DNA of 64,000 nucleotides from NCBI RefSeq assembly GCF_900167905.1, contig NZ_FUYZ01000001.1, forward strand, positions 124,001 to 188,000. Reading direction: 5' to 3'. The DNA is from Soonwooa buanensis (lineage in GTDB: Bacteria > Bacteroidota > Bacteroidia > Flavobacteriales > Weeksellaceae). The translations under genes were made by a program, and so were the position numbers. The notes below the pieces were generated by a model that did not search any database, was not told the origin of the DNA, and saw only the letters and a program-made list of their open reading frames with translations. Positions within the stretch are counted from its first letter, which is position 1, and the number at the start of each line of letters is the position of its first letter. This document shows positions 53,085-60,591 of this stretch, piece after piece.

Positions 53085-54596
53085 ATGAATCAGGATACTA
53101 TCTGTGCATTGGCAACAGCAAACGGCGTTGGTGCGATTGGAATTATTAGAGTTTCGGGCGAAAAATCTTTTGAAATTGTGAATAAAGTTTTTGAAGGGAA
53201 AAACCTTGAGAAAACAAAATCGCATACGGTGCATTATGGGTTTATTGTGGATGGGAAGACGCGAGATGTGAGACCTGAGACTGAGAGAAAAGAGGAAAGA
53301 GAAAAGAAACAAGCGTTAAGTGAGGATGCTTCGACTCCGCTCAGCATGACAGCTGACAACCGACAACTAGCAACCGATACCAAAGAAATTATTGACGAGG
53401 TGATGGTTTCGGTGTTTCATGCGCCTAAGACCTTTACGACAGAGAATTCGGTGGAGATTTCGTTTCACGGTTCGCCACATATTGGTGCTAAGATTCTCGA
53501 AGTTTTAATTAAGAACGGTGCTCGAATGGCGAAAGCGGGGGAATTTACGATGCGTGCTTTTATGAATGGACGTATTGATCTTTCGCAAGCCGAATCTATT
53601 GCCGACCTGATTGCTGCCGAAAATGAAGCTTCCCGAAAAGTAGCTTTGAACCAACTGAAAGGTGGTATCTCGCAAGAGATTTCGGTGTTGCGAGGTGATT
53701 TATTGAATTTTACTTCACTCATTGAATTGGAATTGGATTTTGCTGAGGAGGATGTGGAGTTTGCTGATAGAACTGCTTTAGTAGCCCTAATTAAGCGCAT
53801 TCAAACAAAATTAAAATCATTAATCGACAGTTTCCAGTATGGGAATGCCATTAAGAACGGCACTGCTGTGGCGATTATTGGGAAACCCAACGCCGGGAAA
53901 TCGACTTTACTGAATACGTTACTGAAAGAAGAGCGCGCGATTGTGAGTAATATCGCAGGAACGACGCGTGATACGATCGAAGAAATCCTTCATATTAAAG
54001 GCCATGCCTTTCGTTTGATAGATACTGCAGGATTGCGCGATACAGAAGATGAAATTGAAGCGATAGGTGTTCAAAAAGCGCGCGAAAAGGTTAGTCAGGC
54101 TGAGATTTTGGTGTATTTAGCTGCCGCTAATTCAGGCGATTTTACAGAAGATATTCGCATGATTCAGTCGTTGGTTCGAGAGGATTTGGAATTGATAATC
54201 TGCTTAACAAAGATCGATGAAGTCGTTCCAACCACCTTTGATGTTATCGAAAATCAGTTCCGTGATGCTTTGGATACACCGTTTGATTTTATTAAGATTT
54301 CGGCTATAGAGAATCGTAATATTCAGGAATTAAAGAACGAGCTTTCTTCGTACGTTGAAAACTTAAAAGCTCAAGAAGGTGGCGTGGTGATTACCAACCA
54401 AAGACATTATGAGGCTTTGCAGAAGTCGTTATATTCGGTAACACAGGTTGAAGAGGCGGTTTCGCATAACATCACCACGGAACTTTTAGCTTATGAACTT
54501 CGAAATGCTTTGGAACATCTTGGGGAGATATCTGGGGAGTTCACGAACGACGAGGTTTTGGGGAATATCTTCTCGAAATTTTGCATTGGCAAATAA
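53085..54596 (+). CDS. mnmE: tRNA modification GTPase MnmE with an in-frame repeat-derived insertion
   Basis: 503 residues; the family is usually about 455-465. N-terminal folate-binding domain (MNQDTICALATANGVGAIGIIRVSG), helical domain, G domain with GKPNAGKST (G1), DTAGLRDTEDEIE (G3) and the C-terminal FCIGK motif that is essential for tRNA thiolation/aminomethylation at U34 with MnmG. About 42 extra residues (59-100, from TRDVRPETERKEE to LATDTK) interrupt the normal GFIVDGK-EIIDEVMV loop. They are encoded by a composite repeat (53259-53384), keep the frame open, and sit in an exposed loop, so function is probably kept. The 3' end is a candidate integration site. Confidence 0.95.
   Translation: MNQDTICALATANGVGAIGIIRVSGEKSFEIVNKVFEGKNLEKTKSHTVHYGFIVDGKTRDVRPETERKEEREKKQALSEDASTPLSMTADNRQLATDTKEIIDEVMVSVFHAPKTFTTENSVEISFHGSPHIGAKILEVLIKNGARMAKAGEFTMRAFMNGRIDLSQAESIADLIAAENEASRKVALNQLKGGISQEISVLRGDLLNFTSLIELELDFAEEDVEFADRTALVALIKRIQTKLKSLIDSFQYGNAIKNGTAVAIIGKPNAGKSTLLNTLLKEERAIVSNIAGTTRDTIEEILHIKGHAFRLIDTAGLRDTEDEIEAIGVQKAREKVSQAEILVYLAAANSGDFTEDIRMIQSLVREDLELIICLTKIDEVVPTTFDVIENQFRDALDTPFDFIKISAIENRNIQELKNELSSYVENLKAQEGGVVITNQRHYEALQKSLYSVTQVEEAVSHNITTELLAYELRNALEHLGEISGEFTNDEVLGNIFSKFCIGK
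53259..53384. repeat. Composite heptad/palindromic repeat inserted in the mnmE coding region
   Basis: 126 bp inside mnmE. Left arm: nine 7-bp blocks (ATGTGAG, ACCTGAG, then GGAAAGA, GAAAAGA types). Core: ATGCTTCGACTCCGCTC followed by AGCATGACA, in which ATGCT and AGCAT are inverted. Right arm: five blocks (GCTGACA, ACCGACA and similar). The period matches the intergenic heptad tracts. All three reading-frame constraints are met: no stop in the mnmE frame and length divisible by three. Confidence 0.85.
54579..54596 (+). other. Candidate attachment site at the mnmE 3' end
   Basis: The last 18 bp of mnmE (TTTTGCATTGGCAAATAA, encoding FCIGK and stop) correspond to the segment used as attB by SGI1-type islands in Enterobacteria. 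Here an integrase gene begins 150 bp after it and points away. The opposite end of the element is not in the window, so a second copy cannot be shown. Confidence 0.5.
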
Positions 54597-54686
54597 TTTG
54601 GGTTTCTTTTAGTTTCTTTTTTGTTCTTTTGTTTGATTATCAGTATTTTATATAATTTATTTTTTCTGATGTTAACCTTTTTTTTC

Positions 54687-54742
54687 TATATTTGTACCAG
54701 CGTAGTACTACATGAAATCAAAACGTAGTACATTCGTACTAC
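54687..54742 (+). promoter_or_regulatory. Integrase promoter with GTAGTAC operator-like repeats
   Basis: TATATTTG -7 box at 54687-54694. Just after it come the perfect palindrome GTAGTACTAC (54702-54711) and an inverted pair GTAGTAC (54725-54731) and GTACTAC (54736-54742) with a 4-bp spacer, ending 3 bp before the integrase ATG. Their place over the start and leader fits autorepression or recombinase binding. Confidence 0.6.
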
Positions 54743-54745
54743 ATT

Positions 54746-55885
54746 ATGAAAATCTCACTATATAAAAGAAATATACAAGGTGGTAAAGTTAGTTTGTTTG
54801 TAGAGTACTATAAAGGTTCAGAAACTTCTGCGGACGGAAAAAGAAGACATATAAGGGATTTCGAGAATCTTAAGATTTATATTTACAAGAGCCCCAAAAC
54901 TGCAGAAGAAAAAAGGCATAACAAAGAAACCCTCGCATTGGCAGAAAGCATTCTAGCAATTAGACAATCGGAATATGTGCAAGGTAGATTTGATATTAAG
55001 AATAAATCTAAATCTAAAAGAACATTTTTAAATTACTTTGGTGAAATGACTGAAGAGAAAATGAAAGCAGACAGTTCCAATAATTATGGAAACTGGTTTT
55101 CTGCTTTTCAACATCTAAAAAAGTTTGTTTCTCCTAATCTAACTTTTGACGATATAGATGAAGATTTTGTAAAGCGTGTCAAAAACTATTTTGAAAATGA
55201 AGCGAAAACTAAAAGCAATTTGGATCTCTCACAAAATTCAAAATATTCCTATTTTAATAAAGTAAAAGCAGCTCTCAGAAGTGCTTTTGATGAAGGGTAT
55301 ATTTCCATTAATTACGGAAGCAAAGTAAAATCGTTTGATCAAGCAGAAAGTCAGCGAGAATACTTAACTTTTAGTGAAGTAGAAAGCCTTGCAAAAGCAT
55401 ATTGCAAATATGATGTGTTAAAAAGGGCATTTTTATTTTCATGCTTAAGTGGATTACGATGGAGTGATATCAATACATTAACTTGGTCTGAAGTGAGAGA
55501 TGAAGAAGACGGTTTTAAAGTTAATTTTAGACAGGAAAAAACGGACGGTGTTGAGTATTTATATATTTCAGAACAAGCAAGAGAATTACTCGGTAAACGT
55601 GGAGAACCAAAAGAAAGAGTTTTTATTGGATTGAAGTATGGAGCAGTATTTAACCACGAAATTGTAAGATGGAGCGTTCGTGCAGGTTTAACCAAACACA
55701 TCACTTTTCACAGTGCTCGTCATACCAATGCGGTTCTGTTGCTTGAAAATGGGGCGGATATTTATACCGTTTCAAAACGGTTAGGACATAGAGAAATCAG
55801 AACTACGGCAATTTATGCTAAGATTGTAGATAAGAAAAATAAAGAAGCTGCGGAACTCATTCCAAAATTGAAACTTGAAATATAG
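54746..55885 (+). CDS. Tyrosine site-specific recombinase (integrase)
   Basis: 379 residues. N-terminal arm-binding-like domain (1-60), SAM-like core-binding domain (about 95-195), and catalytic domain with the tetrad: Arg in SGLRWSDI, His-x-x-Arg in FHSARHTNAV, the later His in LGHREIRTT and the nucleophile Tyr in AIYAKIVD. It belongs to the Bacteroidota conjugative/mobilizable-element integrases. It is the first gene inside the element, next to the presumed attL at the mnmE 3' end, and would insert and excise the element. GTAGTAC palindromes precede its start. Confidence 0.95.
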   Translation: MKISLYKRNIQGGKVSLFVEYYKGSETSADGKRRHIRDFENLKIYIYKSPKTAEEKRHNKETLALAESILAIRQSEYVQGRFDIKNKSKSKRTFLNYFGEMTEEKMKADSSNNYGNWFSAFQHLKKFVSPNLTFDDIDEDFVKRVKNYFENEAKTKSNLDLSQNSKYSYFNKVKAALRSAFDEGYISINYGSKVKSFDQAESQREYLTFSEVESLAKAYCKYDVLKRAFLFSCLSGLRWSDINTLTWSEVRDEEDGFKVNFRQEKTDGVEYLYISEQARELLGKRGEPKERVFIGLKYGAVFNHEIVRWSVRAGLTKHITFHSARHTNAVLLLENGADIYTVSKRLGHREIRTTAIYAKIVDKKNKEAAELIPKLKLEI

Positions 55886-55970
55886 TGTAGTTTTTTGTTT
55901 GTCATTTCAATCAAAATATTGAATTTATCTTAATCCATTTGCTTCGTTTTGTACTATTTTGGTCTTAATC

Positions 55971-56042
55971 ATCTAAACTAATCTAAATTATTCTTATTTA
56001 GACTTTTCACATTCCAAACTCATCTAATTTATTCTTTTTTAG
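55971..56042. repeat. Imperfect direct repeats between integrase and HTH gene
   Basis: Two 21-bp copies, at 55981-56001 and 56022-56042, share ATCTAA and TTATTCTT, with a shorter ATCTAAACTA copy before the first. They lie in a 236-bp gap upstream of the excisionase-like gene and could be arm sites for the integrase or its partner. No function is proven. Confidence 0.45.
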
Positions 56043-56121
56043 CCCACAACCCATTGACTGTATTGTAATTATAGTTTTCTATATAGACCTTTGCTTCATA
56101 AAATTAAACAAAATATAAGCA

Positions 56122-56409
56122 ATGGAAAACGAAATTATTTTACAAAAACTCAGTCGGATAGAAAAGCACATTTTCGGTTTAAAACCAATTCTTAATGTCG
56201 AGGAATTGTCAGATTATACTGGATTCAAAAAATCGTATATCTATAAACTCGTACACAGCAATCTTATCCCATTTTCAAAACCGAATGGTAAAGTTCTATT
56301 TTTTGAACGCCAAAAGATAGACGAATGGTTATTGTCTAATAGCGAAAAATCCACTGATGAAATCCAAGCTGAAGCAATAGAATTTGCTTTCAAAAAGAAG
56401 AAAGCATAA
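56122..56409 (+). CDS. Excisionase-like helix-turn-helix protein
   Basis: 95 residues. After a short coiled N-terminus, a MerR-type winged helix is clear: ILNVEELSDYTGFKKSYIYKLVHSNLIPFSKPNGKVLFFERQKIDEWLLSN (about 23-73), the usual HTH_17 pattern of excisionase and DNA-binding-domain proteins in Bacteroidota mobile elements. Such small proteins bend DNA for excision or regulate the mobility genes. It lies between the integrase and the VirE-type ATPase, in keeping with that role. Confidence 0.88.
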   Translation: MENEIILQKLSRIEKHIFGLKPILNVEELSDYTGFKKSYIYKLVHSNLIPFSKPNGKVLFFERQKIDEWLLSNSEKSTDEIQAEAIEFAFKKKKA

Positions 56410-56434
56410 CCCGCCAGTTATGCCCTCAATTTTT

Positions 56435-56484
56435 GTTTCACCTTGAAACTGATGCAAATATACTAAAATATTTGCTCGGTTTCA
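56435..56484. promoter_or_regulatory. Nested inverted repeats upstream of the VirE-type gene
   Basis: GCAAATAT (56454-56461) and ATATTTGC (56468-56475) with a 6-nt loop, flanked by TGAAAC (56444-56449) and GTTTCA (56479-56484); another GTTTCA at 56435-56440 pairs with the same TGAAAC. It lies 17-66 bp before the next ATG and is not followed by a T-run, so it fits an operator better than a terminator. Confidence 0.5.
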
Positions 56485-56500
56485 GTATATCCTAAACTTT

Positions 56501-57670
56501 ATGGAGACCGAAAAACAGTTGTATCAAGTGGATACAGCTACCAATACGATATTCGATCGTATCAGAAAATACCTTGCAAAGAACTATCAACTCCGCTTCA
56601 ACGAAATCGCCTTGGAATTCGAGATAAAAACAGAAAACGGCGATTGGACTGAGTTGAACTTAAACTCTCTGTACATCGAACTCACTCAGGCGGGAATCAA
56701 CATCGCATTCAACAAACTTGAAATACTGATGCGAAGCCATTTGATTACGGTATTCAATCCATTTCAGAACTATTTTCAAAACCTTGAAAAATGGGATGGT
56801 GAAAACCATATCCAAAGATTGACAAGTTTTGTCAAGACCACTGATGCAGAACCTTTCCAAATCCATTTTGAAAAATGGTTGACAAGATCTGTCTTGTGTG
56901 CATTGAAAAAAGGATACATCAACAAACAATGCTTCGTGTTCTACAATACCAAGCAAAACAGTGGAAAAACAAGTTTTTTAAGATTCCTGATTCCGCCAAG
57001 TTTGGAGAAATATTACACCGAAGATATTGGTGTGGATAAAGACGGACTCATTGCGCTCTGCAAAAACTTCATCATCAATATCGATGAACTTTCGGTGATG
57101 TCCAAAACGGACGTCAATATTTTGAAGGCATTTATTTCCAAAAACACGGTAAATGCAAGATTGCCTTACGACAGAAAATCGTCATTGATGTACAGAACCT
57201 CGTCATTCTGTGGTTCTACAAACCGCTCCGATTTCTTGACCGATGAAACAGGAAGCGTGAGATGGATCATTTTTGAGGTATTGGAAATTGATTTTGGATA
57301 CTCAAAGAAAATCAACATCAACCAAGTTTGGGCTCAAGCGTATCACAATGCTTTTGAAAGGAAAAATTACAATCCCGAACTCACTGCAGAAGACCTTGTC
57401 GAAAATGAAAAACGAAACGAGAAATTCAAGCAAATCACACTTGAGCAGGAAATCCTCATTTCCCATTTTGAAAAATCGGAAAACAAAAACGACTTTCTCA
57501 CCGCAACGGAGATTATGCTCGCAATGAGTAATGCTTTGGGAGTGAGAATGAACAATGTGAAAATTGGGAAAGCATTAACCGCCTTAAACTTTGAAAGGAT
57601 AAAGCATTCCAAAAAGCAGGTTTATGGCTATTTAATCAAAAGAAAAATTGAGGACGAAAAAAATGAATAA
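56501..57670 (+). CDS. VirE/VapE family P-loop ATPase
   Basis: 389 residues. Walker A is QNSGKTSFLRFL (about 152-163), Walker B NIDELS (about 198-203), then the arginine-finger region FCGSTNRSDFL, as in superfamily-3-like helicase/primase-associated ATPases of the VirE (VapE) family. These are common in Bacteroidota mobile elements and satellite phages, next to a primase, where they are thought to unwind DNA for replication of the excised form. A Toprim primase gene follows after 287 bp containing GGTAAG repeats. Confidence 0.88.
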   Translation: METEKQLYQVDTATNTIFDRIRKYLAKNYQLRFNEIALEFEIKTENGDWTELNLNSLYIELTQAGINIAFNKLEILMRSHLITVFNPFQNYFQNLEKWDGENHIQRLTSFVKTTDAEPFQIHFEKWLTRSVLCALKKGYINKQCFVFYNTKQNSGKTSFLRFLIPPSLEKYYTEDIGVDKDGLIALCKNFIINIDELSVMSKTDVNILKAFISKNTVNARLPYDRKSSLMYRTSSFCGSTNRSDFLTDETGSVRWIIFEVLEIDFGYSKKININQVWAQAYHNAFERKNYNPELTAEDLVENEKRNEKFKQITLEQEILISHFEKSENKNDFLTATEIMLAMSNALGVRMNNVKIGKALTALNFERIKHSKKQVYGYLIKRKIEDEKNE

Positions 57671-57957
57671 AAAATAATTAAAAATCCTCCTACCTAATTA
57701 CCTGCTTACCAAAAATCCCTTGAAACCATTATGAATAGACATTTTTATAAGAGGTAAGAATAGATGTTTAGACTTACCTAAAGTTACCTATTAATAGAAT
57801 TTAGAAATAAAAAATACAGGTAGAAAGGTAAGTCAAGGTAAGTCAACCAAATCACTCTTAACACTTTCTGCAAAAGGCTTAGGTAAGAAGGTCGGTAAAA
57901 ACACCAAAAAACTTTATAAAACAAAACACAAAACGCACAACACAAAAACCCAAAATT
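57671..57957. repeat. Possible iteron region upstream of the primase gene
   Basis: 287 bp without a gene but with a dense set of related short motifs: a perfect tandem of AAGGTAAGTC (57825-57834, 57835-57844), single GGTAAG at about 57753 and 57882, and inverted forms CTTACC (57705, 57773) and TTACCT (57698, 57784). Clustered direct and inverted repeats between helicase-like and primase genes fit a replication origin or operator array of the element. Confidence 0.5.
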
Positions 57958-58929
57958 ATGAATTGTAAACAGGCAAACGAAAATATCAGCATCAGGGAAA
58001 TCTTGGAGAGCTTTTCTCTTTTCCCGAGCAAAGACAACCGAAGAACCGCTTTTTATCTTGCCTTTGACCGAGAAGAAAAAACGCCAAGTCTTTCGGTGAA
58101 TTATGAAAAGAACACTGCTTTCGATTTTGGGACAGGAATGAAATACGATAATGTTTCCTTGGTTCAAGGAATTAAGAAATGCTCAGTTTCCGAAGCATTG
58201 GAATATCTGAAAAGATTTGATTATTCAATTCCGAATAAGCAGATAATTGAAACTGATAATTTCAAACCAAAATCAGTTTACGAGATTTTAGAAATCAAGG
58301 AAGTAGAACATCCAAGTTTGATTGAATATCTAAAATCCCGAAAACTCAATTCCCTGAAATCCGAACTCAAAGAAATTCATTACGAACTCAACGGAAAAAA
58401 GTATTTCGGTTTGGGATTCAAAAATGATTCTGACGGATATGAAATCAGGAATCCATACATCAAACTTTGTTTGGGTAAAAAAGACCTCACTTCGATAAAA
58501 AATCACTCCAAAATTTTAAGAATTTTTGAAGGATTTGCAGATTATATATCGTTCAAAATTTTGGAAAAATCACTCGAAAAAGAACCTTCGGATTACATCA
58601 TTTTAAATTCGGTTTCGATGATTTCAAAAGTCAAGAATCAACTTGAAAATTATCAAAGTGTTGAACTGTTTTTGGACAATGACAGGACAGGAGATTCTGT
58701 CACCAAAATTCTCAAAAAGCAAAACTCCAATGTTTTAGATGAGCGGATTTTATTCAAAAACCACAAAGACTTAAATGAGTTTTTAATCAATGGGAACCTG
58801 CGTAAAACAGATACAGGTACCATGCTCAATATCGATACAGGTATAAAAGAAACAGACCTGCGTAAAATAGATACAGATATCGAAAGTGAAGACCTGGGTA
58901 AAATAACTCCACGCAAAATCGGCAGATAG
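57958..58929 (+). CDS. Toprim-domain DNA primase-like protein
   Basis: 323 residues. The N-terminus resembles the CHC2 zinc-binding region of DnaG (REEKTPSLSVNYEKNTAFDFGTG) but has none of the zinc ligands, common in mobile-element primases. The Toprim domain has the first acidic motif in RIFEGFADYISF (about 187-198, Glu) and the DxD-like LFLDNDRTGD (about 235-244). It would make primers for the excised element. The C-terminal 40 residues are low-complexity and come from a roughly 60-bp DNA repeat (CCTGCGTAAAA at 58797 and 58857). Confidence 0.85.
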   Translation: MNCKQANENISIREILESFSLFPSKDNRRTAFYLAFDREEKTPSLSVNYEKNTAFDFGTGMKYDNVSLVQGIKKCSVSEALEYLKRFDYSIPNKQIIETDNFKPKSVYEILEIKEVEHPSLIEYLKSRKLNSLKSELKEIHYELNGKKYFGLGFKNDSDGYEIRNPYIKLCLGKKDLTSIKNHSKILRIFEGFADYISFKILEKSLEKEPSDYIILNSVSMISKVKNQLENYQSVELFLDNDRTGDSVTKILKKQNSNVLDERILFKNHKDLNEFLINGNLRKTDTGTMLNIDTGIKETDLRKIDTDIESEDLGKITPRKIGR

Positions 58930-59212
58930 TTAGTGCAAAAAGTACCCAATGTTTACAATAAGCGCATCCGCTCATCGTAAAATTGGAACATTTTGGTTTT
59001 CTCCTATCGTCGAAAACTATAAAACAGAACGCTGATTTAGGAAAAAAAATCAGACAAAATTCAGAGAAAAATTCAGAGGAAAATGCAGTAAATATTTAAA
59101 GAAAATGCATCTAAAATCCGAAGAAAATTTCTGTCGAAAATCAAACAGAGTTCAAAAAATATTAATGGCAAAAAATGGAAATTTTTGCTTCAGAAAAGAA
59201 AAAAAAATTCAA
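58930..59212. other. Candidate oriT/relaxosome-binding region
   Basis: 283 bp upstream of the mobilization genes with no confident gene. It contains the hairpin AGCG-CATC-CGCT near 58962-58973 and a 12-bp tandem repeat with AAAATTCAGAG at 59056-59066 and 59068-59078 and a shorter AAAATGCAG at 59080-59088. In related elements oriT lies directly upstream of the mob genes; repeats here could bind the accessory protein. Confidence 0.45.
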
Positions 59213-59686
59213 ATGGAAAATAATCAATTAAGACAATTTGCGGAACAAATTTTCAACGAACAGGAAAAGAAAATTGCACAAGAAAAACGAAGAAATTACT
59301 TCAAAGAAATCGGCAGAAAAGGAGGTTTAAAAAAGAAGACTTCCAATCAATTTACGAAAGTGATTTCTACGAGATTGACGCAGAAAGAATTTGATGAGGC
59401 TTCACAACAAGCGAAACGGTACAATATCAAATTTTCAAAATTTACCCGATTAAAAATTACAGATGGAGAACTCAGAATTAATGAATTTAAAGAACATGAA
59501 ACTTTGCTCGAATATGGAAATAACTTCATCAGAATAAAAAATATGTTTCGGCGCAGTGAGTTTTCACAATTGGATCACACCAAAGTGATTCTAAGAGAAG
59601 TTGAAATTGTTACGAAACTGATTTACGATTATCTCTACAATAAAATGAACGCAAGAACGGAAGCGGAATTTCAAGAAGATGAATAA
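59213..59686 (+). CDS. Relaxosome accessory protein (MobC/MbpA-like)
   Basis: 157 residues from ATG 59213 (MENNQLRQFAEQIFNEQEKK); the frame is open to 59105 but the upstream part is low-complexity and lies in the presumed oriT. The chain has a basic N-terminus (KEIGRKGGLKKKTS), a ribbon-helix-helix-like VISTRLTQKEFDEASQQAKRYNIKFSKFTR and the C-terminal helices of plasmid mobilization proteins (LRRSEF-type). It should bind oriT and help the relaxase. Its stop overlaps the relaxase start by 8 bp. Confidence 0.8.
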   Translation: MENNQLRQFAEQIFNEQEKKIAQEKRRNYFKEIGRKGGLKKKTSNQFTKVISTRLTQKEFDEASQQAKRYNIKFSKFTRLKITDGELRINEFKEHETLLEYGNNFIRIKNMFRRSEFSQLDHTKVILREVEIVTKLIYDYLYNKMNARTEAEFQEDE

Positions 59687-60590
59687 CAGTGCAACCACAA
59701 GACGAATTTCCAAAATCGCTGTGGAATACAACGGAAACGACAAAGGAACTGCGGAGATGGTTTACGGCAATAATCTTTTGAGCGAGGATCCCGAAATACA
59801 ATTCAAGGAAATGAAAGCAGTCGCCAACAGAAATAAAAATGTAAAAAATTGGGCATTAACAGGATATATCTCTCCGGAGAAATCTATTGGCGATAAGCTG
59901 ACAAATGAAGAACTGACTGATTTAGCCTTGAGAGCATTAAAAAAAGTCGGAGTTACGGATGATAATCAAATTCGTTTGGATATTCATTCTTCCACGAAGC
60001 AAAAGCACATTCACTTCATTGTAAACCGAGTGAACACTTTTGGCGAGAACACGATTACCGCACACAAAATCGGAGAAAACTTTGGTAAAGCAGTCCGAGA
60101 AGTTTGTCAGAAACTGAATCTGAAAACAGATATCGAGATTGGAAAAGAGAAGAAACAGATGATGTATTATGCTTTGACAAACTCTTTGAAATACGCTAAA
60201 AACTTCGATGATCTTGTAATGAAAATGCATCTAAAAGGTTATCGAGTAACTCTTTCACAAAATGTGAAAGACGGAATTTCGGGAATGCGGATTGTGCGAT
60301 ATGAAGACATCAACCATCAAACTGAGCGACAATATAAATCGGGCTATAAACTTTCAGAAATTACCAACAAACTGAAAATTGCAGATATCAAGACAACTTT
60401 GAATTCCAACTTCGAGAGGGCTGAACATATTCAAACCTTGCTTGAGCAAATGCGAGAAAATGAAGAAACGGAAATTTCAAGAACCAATATCTCCAAAGAG
60501 ATTGGAAAAACGGTTGATGAGTTTTTAAAACCAACGTACACCGCTCCCGACGATGAATTATTAAAACGAAAAAAACGAAAATTTAGATAA
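59679..60590 (+). CDS. Relaxase/mobilization nuclease (MOBP-like)
   Basis: 303 residues. The catalytic histidine motif is present as HIHFIVNRVN (about 109-118, the HxHxxxN triad), with an N-terminal candidate Tyr around YGNN (about 30) and a second conserved helix (RIVRYEDINHQTERQ). This is the relaxase family found in Bacteroidota mobilizable elements: it nicks oriT and leads the strand into the recipient. The 8-bp overlap with the accessory gene and the 1-bp gap to the next gene show an operon. Confidence 0.92.
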   Translation: MNNSATTRRISKIAVEYNGNDKGTAEMVYGNNLLSEDPEIQFKEMKAVANRNKNVKNWALTGYISPEKSIGDKLTNEELTDLALRALKKVGVTDDNQIRLDIHSSTKQKHIHFIVNRVNTFGENTITAHKIGENFGKAVREVCQKLNLKTDIEIGKEKKQMMYYALTNSLKYAKNFDDLVMKMHLKGYRVTLSQNVKDGISGMRIVRYEDINHQTERQYKSGYKLSEITNKLKIADIKTTLNSNFERAEHIQTLLEQMRENEETEISRTNISKEIGKTVDEFLKPTYTAPDDELLKRKKRKFR

Positions 60591-60591
60591 A

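Noticed and set aside
54597-54745. tRNA gene as integration site of the element
   Set aside because: No cloverleaf or CCA-end pattern could be found next to the integrase; the mnmE 3' end is the adjoining gene.
57784-58167. A 127-residue open frame on the minus strand over the primase start
   Set aside because: It overlaps the clear Toprim primase gene, has no recognisable domain and runs through the GGTAAG repeat field.
59105-59212. Longer N-terminus of the relaxosome accessory protein
   Set aside because: The added 36 residues are low-complexity, partly read from the 12-bp repeat region, and the ATG at 59213 is followed by typical family sequence.
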